Below, piece by piece: positions 1 to 7,954 of a stretch of DNA of 64,000 nucleotides. The notes beneath the pieces are model-generated. The model did not search any database and had not been told where the DNA came from. It saw nothing but the letters and a program-made list of their open reading frames with translations. Each line of letters opens with the position of its first letter. Positions within the stretch are counted from its first letter, which is position 1. Made by a program: the position numbers and the translations under genes. The stretch comes from Alkalicoccus chagannorensis DSM 18086 (GTDB lineage Bacteria; Bacillota; Bacilli; Bacillales; Salisediminibacteriaceae), in the NCBI RefSeq assembly GCF_000429725.1, contig NZ_AUCK01000005.1:116015-180014 (forward strand), read 5' to 3'.

Positions 1-158
1 CCTGTTCGTTTTATGCGGCTGCAGCGGAAGCGGCGGAGGAACGGGCGTCGTTTGCCGGACCTGGGCACTTCCAGGTCCATCTGCTCGATATGCTGGATCT
101 GCTAGCTGCTGACGAGCTTACCCAAAAAGAGAAACTGAAGGAGGTAACGACGTCATGA
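1..158 (+). CDS. thiM: Hydroxyethylthiazole kinase, C-terminal end (partial)
   Basis: Only the last 51 codons lie in the window, reading from base 3 to the TGA at 156-158. The peptide contains GPGHFQVHLLDML, which matches the GPGSFQ..LLDAL ending of ThiM. ThiM phosphorylates 5-(2-hydroxyethyl)-4-methylthiazole in thiamine salvage. The stop codon overlaps the ATG of the next gene (ATGA), so it is translated with thiD and thiE as one operon. The N-terminal part, including the ATP site, is outside the window. The call rests on this short tail plus the gene order thiM-thiD-thiE, which is common in Bacillota. Confidence 0.8.
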   Translation, partial: CSFYAAAAEAAEERASFAGPGHFQVHLLDMLDLLAADELTQKEKLKEVTTS

Positions 159-985
159 GCGTCCATAAAGCGTTGACGATTGCCGGATCTGACAGCGGCG
201 GAGGGGCCGGGATTCAGGCAGATTTGAAAACATTCCAGGAATACGGGGTCTTCGGTACGACCGCAATTACGGCCATCACTGCTCAGAATACGCTCGGTGT
301 ACATGATGTGTCGCCAGTACCTGCGGAGATGCTGGAACAGCAGCTGAAGGCGGTACTCGACGATATAGGGACAGACGCCGCGAAGACCGGGATGCTTTTT
401 GACACGGACTGGATTGAGGTGACCGCTTCCTTCGTGAAAAAGGCGTCCTTTCCAGTAGTGGTGGATCCCGTGATGGTGGCTACCTCCGGCCACGCACTGC
501 TGAAGGAAAAAGCAGAGCAGACGCTGGTCGAAACCTTGTTTCCGCATGCTGCGCTCGTCACACCGAATATTCCAGAGGCGGAACGGCTTACCGGGAGAAG
601 TGCCGGCTCGCTTCAGGCGAGAAAGGACATGGCAAGAGAGTTGCTCTCCTATGGGCCAGGAGCCGTTCTGCTGAAAGGCGGCCATGATCCAGAAGCGGAG
701 ACATTAACGGACATCCTCTTTGACGGGGCGGAATTCCATTTCCTTCACGTCCCGAAGCTGGATACGACCCACACGCACGGAACCGGCTGTACGTATGCGG
801 CTGCCATTACTGCAGGGCTTGCACAGGGCAAGTCGATGCGGGATGCCGTCTATCGTGCGAAGCAGTTCATTCACCAGGCAATCGACGGTGCGGTTCCGAT
901 CGGATCCGGGGACGGACCTGTCTGGCATGCAGCCCACCGGACGGCGGAAGCGCCTCCGGTCACAATGGAGGTGGAGAGAGAATGA
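155..985 (+). CDS. thiD: Hydroxymethylpyrimidine/phosphomethylpyrimidine kinase
   Basis: A 276-residue ribokinase-fold enzyme that phosphorylates HMP and HMP-phosphate to HMP-pyrophosphate for thiamine synthesis in the cytoplasm. The substrate motif GSDSGGGAGIQAD is at residues 11-23, DPVM at 104-107, TPN at 136-138, and the GTGC anion-hole motif of the phosphotransfer site at 209-212. Length is normal for ThiD. Its ATG overlaps the stop of thiM, and its own TGA overlaps the ATG of thiE, so the three genes are translationally coupled. No thiamine riboswitch is visible here; any would be upstream of thiM, outside the window. Confidence 0.96.
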   Translation: MSVHKALTIAGSDSGGGAGIQADLKTFQEYGVFGTTAITAITAQNTLGVHDVSPVPAEMLEQQLKAVLDDIGTDAAKTGMLFDTDWIEVTASFVKKASFPVVVDPVMVATSGHALLKEKAEQTLVETLFPHAALVTPNIPEAERLTGRSAGSLQARKDMARELLSYGPGAVLLKGGHDPEAETLTDILFDGAEFHFLHVPKLDTTHTHGTGCTYAAAITAGLAQGKSMRDAVYRAKQFIHQAIDGAVPIGSGDGPVWHAAHRTAEAPPVTMEVERE

Positions 986-1641
986 TCAAGTTTCATAAAG
1001 AACAGCTGCGCCTGTATTTTATCTCCGGCACGCGGGATACGCTGCGCCGACCGCTCCCAAAGGTTCTGGACGAAGCACTGGACGGCGGCGTAACGATGTT
1101 CCAGTTCAGGGAAAAGGGGATCGGCGTGCTGCTGACGCATCAAGAGCGGGTGGACATGGCACTCAAATTAAAAGCACGCTGCCATGACCGCGGAGTTCCC
1201 TTTATCGTAAATGACGACATCAAGCTGGCAGAAGAAGTGGATGCGGACGGTGTACATATCGGCCAGGACGATGCGCCGGCTGATCAAGTACGCGCCTATC
1301 TCGGAGAGGATAAAATTCTCGGTGTATCTGCCTATACCGTGGAAGAAGCCGAGAAGGCCGTCCGTGATGGCGCTGACTATCTCGGCGTCGGTCCGATGTA
1401 TGCTACGAGTTCCAAAAACGATGCCAAAGAAGTGGTGGGACCTGAGCGGATTGCGGAGATGCGCAGGGCAGGTATCACGATTCCGATTACCGCTATCGGC
1501 GGTATCATGCCGGAGCATACAGCGGTCCTCCGCCAGGCTGGAGCAGACGGCCTTTCCGTGATCTCCGCCGTGGCGCGGCAGGAGAAACCGCTCGATGCAG
1601 CTGCTGTGTTCGCGTGGGCCTGGAGAGAGATGGATAGCTGA
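982..1641 (+). CDS. thiE: Thiamine-phosphate synthase
   Basis: A 219-residue TIM-barrel enzyme that joins HMP-pyrophosphate and thiazole phosphate to form thiamine monophosphate. Family motifs are QFREK at 41-45 (pyrophosphate and substrate binding), VNDD at 76-79 and GVHIGQDD at 90-97 (Mg and HMP-PP binding). The glycine-rich AIGGI phosphate loop follows near 171. The start has a good ribosome site (GGAGGTGGAGAGAGA before ATG) and overlaps thiD by four bases. It is the last gene of the thiM-thiD-thiE salvage operon, followed by two hairpins. Confidence 0.97.
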   Translation: MIKFHKEQLRLYFISGTRDTLRRPLPKVLDEALDGGVTMFQFREKGIGVLLTHQERVDMALKLKARCHDRGVPFIVNDDIKLAEEVDADGVHIGQDDAPADQVRAYLGEDKILGVSAYTVEEAEKAVRDGADYLGVGPMYATSSKNDAKEVVGPERIAEMRRAGITIPITAIGGIMPEHTAVLRQAGADGLSVISAVARQEKPLDAAAVFAWAWREMDS

Positions 1642-1670
1642 ATCGTAGGACAGGAGACTGGTAAAACCGG

Positions 1671-1719
1671 CTGAGAAGGACGTATCTCTTGTAAGAGAGA
1701 TACGTCGCTGCAGCTCAGA
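1671..1719 (+). other. Nested hairpin downstream of thiE
   Basis: A perfect 11-bp stem (1679-1689 with 1696-1706, loop of 6) sits inside an outer CTGAG/CTCAG pairing. No T-run follows, so it is not a standard terminator by itself. It may be an RNA-stability element at the 3' end of the thi transcript. It does not match the TPP riboswitch core as far as I can see. Confidence 0.5.
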
Positions 1720-1750
1720 AAGCTGATGGGCCGTCCATCTCCAGCTTTTT
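1720..1750 (+). terminator. Probable terminator of the thi operon
   Basis: AAGCTGATGG and CCATC-TCC-AGCTT pair with a three-base bulge, and TTTTT follows directly. It lies about 80 bases after the thiE stop. Confidence 0.55.
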
Positions 1751-1835
1751 CGTGCAGACGTTCACCTTTTCCCGCCGCTGGCGAAAGGCGAAAGCCTCTC
1801 GTATCCACATACGGCGAAAACAGAATCTGATTAAA

Positions 1836-1883
1836 AGAAAAACGCTTCCGGTGATCCAAACATGGACCGGAAGCGTTTTTTTC
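1836..1883. terminator. Bidirectional hairpin with A-run and T-run
   Basis: AACGCTTCCGGT pairs with ACCGGAAGCGTT around a 12-base loop. The stem is preceded by an A-run and followed by a run of seven T, so it can end transcription from both sides. Confidence 0.8.
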
Positions 1884-1887
1884 GAAG

Positions 1888-2001
1888 CATAAGAATGTAG
1901 ATGTTTACATACAGGGTGACGGCGCAGCCGGCTGCTCGGGGAGCAGGAAGACCCCAGCTTCCCTCAACGAACCTGCGGTACACGCCGTTCTGAACAAAAG
2001 G
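1888..2001 (+). repeat. Intergenic repeat R1, copy 1 (3' truncated)
   Basis: Shares with the copies near 36.1, 38.8 and 53.9 kb the head ATAAGAATGTA..TTTACATACAG, the GGTGACGGC-GCAGCCGGCTGCTCGG block, a GGGAGC/GCTTCCC stem and the CCTGCGGTACACGCCGTTC block. It stops within the final ACAAAAG stem. The rest of the gap to 2315 holds nothing I recognise. Confidence 0.7.
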
Positions 2002-2315
2002 GGGGCATACCTGCTGCCAGCAGAACATGACGCTCTCGTAAACGTCCAAGCATTCGTCCAAGTTGAGCGAAGCGTGCTTTCTCTATACTTCACCCAAGGT
2101 TTGAGAAGCGATCGAAGTACCAGCGTCGGTGATCGACAATCATCCCGTGCAGCGTTCCATCCATCCATCCGTTTGCCGGCGGGAGGAAAAACCTGCTCAT
2201 TTCGACTTCCACTCGTGGCGCGGAAGTCCGTGCCCTTCTCTATTCGCTCGTTCACACAGCCCGTGCCGAACCTGTCCTCGCCGGAACGGGAGGGTCGGGA
2301 AAAAGCACGCGCCGG
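2002..2315. other. Gene-free stretch before recQ stop
   Basis: Short overlapping ORFs here have no ribosome site and no recognisable protein. No convincing terminator for recQ is visible. It may be decayed intergenic sequence. Confidence 0.4.
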
Positions 2316-4403
2316 CTACCGCCGTGCGCGCGGCTGGATGAAATCATGGATCATCAGCTTCACAGCAAAGTAGGAGACGTCGCCGGCAGCATCTCTGACT
2401 GCTTTGAGACCGTCTTCCGTGCCGACGCGGTCGATCGCTTCTGCGACAGCATCCAGATCTTCCTCCTCCACGAGCCGGTACATATCGAGATCCCAGCCGG
2501 CCTCGAGTGCTTCCAGCAGATGGTTTTCGACCGTAGCCGTCTTCAGTCCCCGTGCTTCACAGATGCTGTCGAAAGCCATGCCGGTCTGGTAAAGAAGCGC
2601 CGTATCTTCAAAACTGCGGCGGCTCTCGCTGGACTGCTGCTGCTGATACGTTTGGATAACGTCCAAAAAGTCTTTTCCGTAGGAGTCGTACTTATTCTGT
2701 CCGACCCCTTTTACTTCCAGCATGTCTGCTTCGGTCTCGGGCAGCCGGCTGCACATGTCATGCAACGTCTGGTCGGAGAAAATCATATAGGGAGCCGTGC
2801 CGTGATCTTTGGCCAGGCTCGTCCGGAGCGCCCGCAGCAGACTGAACAGCGGATGTTCTTCCGTCCGGCGGACAGGCTGGCGTATTTTTTTGCGGGAGAC
2901 GTTTTCTTCTCCCTGCAGCACCGGCCGGGCAGCTTCTGCGAGCGCAAGCTGGGGATAGGCCCCGCCTGTGAGACGCAGGTAGCCGGAAGCAGATAGATAA
3001 TCAATCAGCTGCGATACTTCTTTCTGTGTCCGGTCCTTCATCAATCCGAAAGTGGTCAGCCGGTCGAATCGGAAGGACTGGATTTTTTGATTTTTTGACC
3101 CGGTCAACACTTGCGCCGTCATCGTCCGGCCGAAGCGTTCGCCCATCCGGCGGACGCAGGAGAATACCATCTGAGCATCGCGGGTAATGTCCTCGGTCTC
3201 CCGTTCGTCGAGGCAGGTAGAGCACCGGCCGCACACCTCTGTGCTGATATCTCCGAAATAATGAATCATATACTGCTGCAGGCAGGCCTCTGTGTGGCAG
3301 TAGTGGACCATCTGCTGCAGCTTTGTGAATTCCTGCTGCTTGCGCTCTTCGCTCATCTGTGACTGCTCAATCAGAAACTGCTGGATCTGCACGTCCTGAG
3401 GGGAGAACAACAGGATGCAGTCACTCGGCCCGCCGTCCCTGCCGGCACGACCCGCTTCCTGATAGTAGCTCTCCACGGTACGCGGCATGTTCTGGTGCAG
3501 AATGAAGCGTACGTTCGACTTGTTGATCCCCATGCCGAACGCATTCGTTGCGACAATGATGTTCGTCTCTTCATACACGAAGGCCTCCTGGGCAGCCCGG
3601 CGTTCTTCCGGCTCCATGCCTCCGTGGTAGCGGCCGATAGAGATGCCTTTCTTCAGGAGCATCGCATACACGCGCTCGACTTCTTTTCGGGTGGCGCAGT
3701 AAATAATGCCGGAAGAGGCAGGATCGCGGGAGATGTAGTCGATCAAATAGCGGTCGCGGTCGACCCCTTTTTCCACGAAGAAGGACAGATTGTCCCGTGC
3801 AAAGCCGGTTTTGACGACGTGCTTCTCTGCAATGCCGAGGGAGGCGCAGATATCTTCGGTGACTGTGGGCGTTGCCGTCGCAGTCAGTGCGAGCACGACT
3901 GGATCAGACGGGAGCTCTTCAATCAGACCGGGGATCCGGCGGTAGCTCGGACGGAAGTCGTGTCCCCACTGCGACAGACAGTGTGCTTCATCGACTGCAA
4001 GGAGAGAGACCGGGCACTGCTTGAGCATTCGTAGAAACGACGGGGCTTCCAGCCGTTCCGGAGCAACGAAAACGAGCTTGTATACACCGATCCGGACGGA
4101 CTCCAGACGGGACTGGGTTTCGGCAGCGCTCAGGCTCGAGTTGATGAACGTAGCATGGATTCCCGCTTCTTTCAGTTCATCGACCTGATCTTTCATCAGC
4201 GAAATCAGCGGAGAAATCACAAGCGTGATTCCGGGCAGAAGAAGCGACGGGATCTGATACGTGATCGATTTCCCGCCGCCGGTAGGCATGATGCCCATCG
4301 TATTCGTATTGTGGAACACCCGATCGAGGAGAGCCTCCTGGCCATCCCGGAAGGATTCATAGCCGAAGTGTTCCTTCAGTTTTTGAGCTGCTTCGTGCAT
4401 CAT
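2316..4403 (-). CDS. recQ: ATP-dependent DNA helicase RecQ
   Basis: A 3'-5' DNA helicase of about 695 residues used in recombination and replication-fork repair. The Walker A motif PTGGGKS is at 40-46, DEAH at 138-141 and the RecQ aromatic loop QWGHDFR just after. The helicase C domain ends in QEAGRAGRDG. A four-cysteine zinc site of the RQC region follows near 365-400 (CHTEAC...CGRCSTC), then an HRDC domain near 505-580 and a C-terminal helical domain seen in Bacillus RecQ. The ATG at 4403 has GGTGGAATT in front of it; an upstream ATG eight codons earlier has no better site. It is on the same strand as the next gene with a 90-base gap. Confidence 0.95.
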   Translation of the reverse strand: MMHEAAQKLKEHFGYESFRDGQEALLDRVFHNTNTMGIMPTGGGKSITYQIPSLLLPGITLVISPLISLMKDQVDELKEAGIHATFINSSLSAAETQSRLESVRIGVYKLVFVAPERLEAPSFLRMLKQCPVSLLAVDEAHCLSQWGHDFRPSYRRIPGLIEELPSDPVVLALTATATPTVTEDICASLGIAEKHVVKTGFARDNLSFFVEKGVDRDRYLIDYISRDPASSGIIYCATRKEVERVYAMLLKKGISIGRYHGGMEPEERRAAQEAFVYEETNIIVATNAFGMGINKSNVRFILHQNMPRTVESYYQEAGRAGRDGGPSDCILLFSPQDVQIQQFLIEQSQMSEERKQQEFTKLQQMVHYCHTEACLQQYMIHYFGDISTEVCGRCSTCLDERETEDITRDAQMVFSCVRRMGERFGRTMTAQVLTGSKNQKIQSFRFDRLTTFGLMKDRTQKEVSQLIDYLSASGYLRLTGGAYPQLALAEAARPVLQGEENVSRKKIRQPVRRTEEHPLFSLLRALRTSLAKDHGTAPYMIFSDQTLHDMCSRLPETEADMLEVKGVGQNKYDSYGKDFLDVIQTYQQQQSSESRRSFEDTALLYQTGMAFDSICEARGLKTATVENHLLEALEAGWDLDMYRLVEEEDLDAVAEAIDRVGTEDGLKAVRDAAGDVSYFAVKLMIHDFIQPRARR

Positions 4404-4493
4404 AATTCCACCGTCTTTCCTGTTCATCCGTGTGCGGGTTCAGCCGCATGTCTGTATTCATTCTACAGGAGAAGACGGTTCATCTGCAATGAG

Positions 4494-5795
4494 TCATCCG
4501 CCGTACTGTCGTTCTGCGTACGTGTTGAAAGATAATGTCTCCAGCCACGATACGGGAACGAGGAACGTGACGGTCACGACACCGGGGTGACGGCCGATTT
4601 CAATAGAGCCGGTTACCGTGGCCCGGTTCATGACTTCCGGAACGGTGATTCCGAGCAGATTGGCAGCACGCTGCATGCCGTTCGTCGTGGCTTCATTCAA
4701 GTCTGGCCCCGTTCCGACAAACTGCAGTGGAAGTGCTTCTTCCAGCTGCGCCTGCTGCCCCCAGGAAGCGGCGAGCGCTTCTGCTTGTTTACGCTCGTTT
4801 TCAGACGGCGGAACAGCAAGGTGAGGGAGGTCCTCTTTTACCGGAAGCAGGATCGGTCCTTCTATGGTCGTATTTTTAATTACGTCGACCTGGAGTGTTA
4901 CGATACCGGAAACATCGGTCGTATGGCCGGCGATTTCACCGTCCCCCTGCATGGCATGCATATCTCCGAGGTAGACACCGCCTCCGGGAACTTTCACTGG
5001 ACAGAACACCACAGCCCCTTCCCGTGCGCGGTTGATGTCCATATGTCCGTCCGTACGGTCTTCCAGCTCTTCTTTCGTTAAGGTATACTCGTGCGGGGCA
5101 TCAATGAGAAAAGAGCCGAAGTCCCCCGCGTTGTGCGAATCGGGGATCACCCGCGATGGCGTGGTGCCGAGCTGTCCAAGAAAAGGCCGGACTCTGGCGA
5201 TCACACCCGGCATGTCGTGCGGCGCAAACGTGACAATCGGGTTTTGGATCGAGTTCTCTGGTGTCGCCATAAAATGGTGTCCATTGGAAGCTGTTTGATC
5301 GGCTCCCTGCTTATCGAGCGTAATGCCGACTTGTTTGTCTGCATCGAAAGCCATCGTATAGGCATGTGTGAACTGAAACGGTGTGACGTCCGCTCCGCAG
5401 GATGCACAGCGGATGGCCGTCTGACCTGTTCCTTTGATGACCGTATCCGGATGCATCGTGCCGCATTCCGGACACTTTACCGCGACGAAAGGATCGCCGA
5501 CGAATCGGCCGTCCACCGGTGCATCATTTCCGGAAGCAGTTGCCATGGAGGTGACTCGGATTGATTTGATCGTTACTGCAATGGTATCGCCGACGTCGGC
5601 TCCCTCGACAAAGACCGGCTTGGTCACTTCATGACCGCCGCGCAGCTTCGGCGTGATCATCGGTCCCCAGCATCCCGGCGATGTATTGGCAATGATATGC
5701 CCACCGCTTTTCACCGGACCGAGCATCTCTTTATCGGGATCGAGCAGCCCGTCCACAAACTCATTTACAAGAATGGATTCTCTTGCTTTATTCAT
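4494..5795 (-). CDS. Acetamidase/formamidase family protein with zinc-ribbon insert
   Basis: A 433-residue member of the FmdA/AmdA family, which hydrolyses formamide or short amides to ammonia and the acid. Family features are the N-terminal VKSGGHIIANTSPGCWGP region, PGGGVYLGDMHAMQGDGEIAG in the second half (split here by description: PGGGVYLGD then HAMQGDGE) and acidic active-site blocks. It is longer than the 300-320-residue formamidases because residues about 105-135 carry two CxxC pairs (C108/C111 and C130/C133), a likely zinc ribbon. The start at 5795 has AAGGAGG twelve bases upstream, better than the ATG 18 codons earlier. The substrate cannot be told from sequence. Confidence 0.85.
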   Translation of the reverse strand: MNKARESILVNEFVDGLLDPDKEMLGPVKSGGHIIANTSPGCWGPMITPKLRGGHEVTKPVFVEGADVGDTIAVTIKSIRVTSMATASGNDAPVDGRFVGDPFVAVKCPECGTMHPDTVIKGTGQTAIRCASCGADVTPFQFTHAYTMAFDADKQVGITLDKQGADQTASNGHHFMATPENSIQNPIVTFAPHDMPGVIARVRPFLGQLGTTPSRVIPDSHNAGDFGSFLIDAPHEYTLTKEELEDRTDGHMDINRAREGAVVFCPVKVPGGGVYLGDMHAMQGDGEIAGHTTDVSGIVTLQVDVIKNTTIEGPILLPVKEDLPHLAVPPSENERKQAEALAASWGQQAQLEEALPLQFVGTGPDLNEATTNGMQRAANLLGITVPEVMNRATVTGSIEIGRHPGVVTVTFLVPVSWLETLSFNTYAERQYGG

Positions 5796-5903
5796 CGTAT
5801 CTGCCTCCTTGGCTGAAGATTGAATGCGCTTACAGCATATCGTAATCAATCAGGAGCACGGATGCAAGTGTTTGGTGCTGTCAGGGATATATGATTGAAT
5901 TCG

Positions 5904-5933
5904 TTGAAAAAAGGGAACATAATGGGATATAGT
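5904..5933 (+). promoter_or_regulatory. SigA-type promoter for the esterase operon
   Basis: TTGAAA, an 18-base spacer and TATAGT lie 41 bases before the ATG at 5974. Confidence 0.55.
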
Positions 5934-5973
5934 CATGGTTACTTACTTTTTAATAGTATAGGAGTGGATTTGA

Positions 5974-6585
5974 ATGAAGCATGTATACCATCCTCCCAAA
6001 AACGGCAGTACGAAAACACTATTGCTGCTGCACGGCACCGGCGGAAATGAAGAAGATCTCCTGCCGCTCGCCGAGATGATCGACCCGGACGCCGGTATTT
6101 TAGGTGTAAGAGGGAACGTGGACGAAAACGGCATGAACCGGTTCTTCCGGCGTCTGCGGGAAGGCGTATTTGACGAAGAGGATTTGATTTTCCGCACAGA
6201 AGAACTGAAACAGTTTGTCGATCAGACAGCGGAAGAAAAAGGATTTGACCGCAGCCGGGTAACCGCTGTCGGTTATTCCAACGGAGCAAACATTGCAGCA
6301 AGTCTGCTGTATCACTATGATCAACCGCTTGATCAGGCCTATTTGTTTCATCCAATGGTACCGAGAAGAGACATCGAACGCCCGGATATGACCGGCATTC
6401 CTGTATTCATCGGCGCCGGCTCGAATGATCCGATCTGTCCGCCGGAAGAAACAGAGGAGCTGGAACGGCACCTGCGTGAATCCGGCGCCTCTACAGAGCT
6501 CTACTGGGCTCAGATGGGACACCAGCTGACGAGGGACGAAGTCGATGCAGCGCGGACCTTCTACGATAAACAGAAAGGAGAATAA
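5974..6585 (+). CDS. Carboxylesterase/phospholipase-type alpha/beta hydrolase
   Basis: A 203-residue cytoplasmic serine hydrolase without signal peptide. The oxyanion-hole motif LHGTGGNE is at 19-26, the nucleophile elbow GYSNG at 100-104 (Ser102), the acid D152 in GSNDPICPP and the base H183 in MGHQLT, so the triad is complete. It resembles the YodD/MhqD group of Bacillus hydrolases, which sits beside quinone-stress genes, but the assignment to that exact member is an inference. The flavin reductase gene follows three bases after its stop, so they form an operon with the promoter at 5904-5933. Confidence 0.88.
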   Translation: MKHVYHPPKNGSTKTLLLLHGTGGNEEDLLPLAEMIDPDAGILGVRGNVDENGMNRFFRRLREGVFDEEDLIFRTEELKQFVDQTAEEKGFDRSRVTAVGYSNGANIAASLLYHYDQPLDQAYLFHPMVPRRDIERPDMTGIPVFIGAGSNDPICPPEETEELERHLRESGASTELYWAQMGHQLTRDEVDAARTFYDKQKGE

Positions 6586-6588
6586 CCG

Positions 6589-7194
6589 ATGGCTGCTTTC
6601 TCTTCGGAAGGACTTTCCAAACAAGAGCAGCACCGCCTGCTCACGTCCATTGTAGCGCCGCGGCCGATTGCGTTTGTCAGTACGATGTCCGAAGATGGAG
6701 TGCTGAACGCCGCGCCGTTCAGCTACTTCAATATTGTGTCGGCAGAGCCGCCGCTTCTGTCCATATCCATCGGCAGGAAAAAGGGCCAGCAGAAAGATAC
6801 AGCCCGGAATATTCTTCAGAAAAAAGAGTTCGTCGTCCACGTGACGGATGAGGACAACGTAAAAAAAGTGAACAAAACAGCGGCTTCTCTCTCCCCGGAC
6901 GAAAGCGAAGCCGCATTTGCCTCCCTCACACCGACTGTCAGCCATCAGACCGGGGTGCCTTCGATCAAAGAGTCGACGGTCAGAATGGAATGTGTGCTGG
7001 AGCAGCATCTCGTGATCGGCGATGAAAACAGCGTGGTCGACCTGATCATCGGCCGGATCCGTCACTACGACATCGAAGATAAACTAATCAAAGATGGCAG
7101 CGTGCGGACCGATAAGATGAAGCCAGTTGCGCGGCTGGGAGGAAAGGAATATGCCCGGCTCGGCCATGTGTTCGAACTCGAACGGCCGGACTGA
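6589..7194 (+). CDS. Flavin reductase-like domain protein (flavoredoxin type)
   Basis: A 201-residue protein of the FMN-binding split-barrel flavin reductase family. The hallmarks are the N-terminal IVAPRPIAFVSTMSEDG segment, the NAAPFSYFNIVSAEPP segment that contacts FMN, and a conserved C-terminal arginine-rich KPVARLGG. It probably binds FMN and passes electrons from NAD(P)H; the acceptor is unknown. It begins three bases after the esterase stop with AAAGGAGAATAACCG as ribosome site. The pairing of a hydrolase and a flavin reductase suggests handling of an aromatic or quinone compound, but that is a guess from context. Confidence 0.88.
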   Translation: MAAFSSEGLSKQEQHRLLTSIVAPRPIAFVSTMSEDGVLNAAPFSYFNIVSAEPPLLSISIGRKKGQQKDTARNILQKKEFVVHVTDEDNVKKVNKTAASLSPDESEAAFASLTPTVSHQTGVPSIKESTVRMECVLEQHLVIGDENSVVDLIIGRIRHYDIEDKLIKDGSVRTDKMKPVARLGGKEYARLGHVFELERPD

Positions 7195-7333
7195 CACGAA
7201 GCGCAGCAACCGCTGATGCAATAGAGAAGTCAGGTCCGGCGCTGCCGCCGGAGACCTCCCGTCACACCGAATACATGCTGCATGAGAAAAAAAGGTTCTC
7301 ATTCCCATGTTGAACAGGCTCAGAGTGCTCAGA

Positions 7334-7458
7334 CATTTTTCAAAGGACGCCCTCGGCTCCTTTTTCTTCGCTTGACGCGGAGAAATCCTTCCGCTGTCCC
7401 TTCCTTTCGTCCGGGATGATCGTCACGCTTTCTTTTTCCGCAGGCGTCTCGAAACATC
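7334..7458 (+). repeat. Intergenic repeat R3, module A (forward copy)
   Basis: About 120 bases that reappear as the reverse complement at 53691-53808. Shared blocks include CTTTTTTCTTCGCTTG-CGCGGAGAAATCCTTCC style text, CATCCGGGA.GATCGT and CGCAGGCGTCTCGAAA. Short ORFs across it are not supported by ribosome sites. It sits in the 760-base gene-free stretch 7195-7954. Confidence 0.7.
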
Positions 7459-7612
7459 GCCTTGCCTACGCTTTTTTGATAAAAAAGGGGAGAAAGAGAC
7501 CATCTCTGTCTTTTCTTTTGCAAAGCAAGAACGAAGCGGAGGAACTCGTCCACGACAGGCATGCGGAGTTGAAGGGAAGGACTCTTGTATCAACAAGGAA
7601 CATGAACAGAGC

Positions 7613-7680
7613 CACTCATGCAGCCTCGCTGCACCATGATAGATGAACATAGACTCCTATGTTCTTTTTTCAAGGTAGCC
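7613..7680 (+). repeat. Intergenic repeat R3, module B
   Basis: A 68-base block nearly identical, in the same orientation, to 53839-53901. Shared text includes CACTCATGCAGCCTCGCTGC, CACCATGATAGATGAA, TCCTATGTTCT and CAAGGTAGCC. The second copy lacks seven bases (CATAGA-like) in the middle. The segment 7681-7864 after it holds no gene I can support. Confidence 0.8.
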
Positions 7681-7867
7681 AAAAAGAAAACAAAACGAAA
7701 CTTTTCAGTGGGGAAGGGCGGCGACGCCAGAGGGATCAAGCGCCGTCCGAACATCCTCCTCGCAGCGCGAGGAAAGTGGAGGGCAGCGCCCCTTGGCCAG
7801 CGTCCGCCTGAAACGGCAGAAAAGATGCAACAGAAATCAACCTCTACCCCAACATTTACTATAGAAC

Positions 7868-7908
7868 TAAAAAAACAGCCGCGCCGGATCATTCCGGTGC
7901 GGCTGTCT
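7868..7908 (-). terminator. Rho-independent terminator of the TraB-type gene
   Basis: Read on the minus strand, ACAGCCGCACCGGA pairs with TCCGGCGCGGCTGT across a four-base loop and a run of seven T follows. It lies 47 bases after the stop of the gene at 7955-9202. Confidence 0.85.
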
Positions 7909-7954
7909 GCGTGAAAAGGCGCTCCGGGCTGTTGTTGATAACCCGGCGTCCAGC

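Noticed and set aside
1642..1755. TPP riboswitch-like text (CTGAGA, GCTGATGG) after thiE
   Set aside because: It lies downstream of the operon and lacks the rest of the TPP core.
7416..7914. Several short ORFs in the repeat-rich gap
   Set aside because: They cross R3 modules and have no ribosome sites; the reading frames differ between the two repeat loci.
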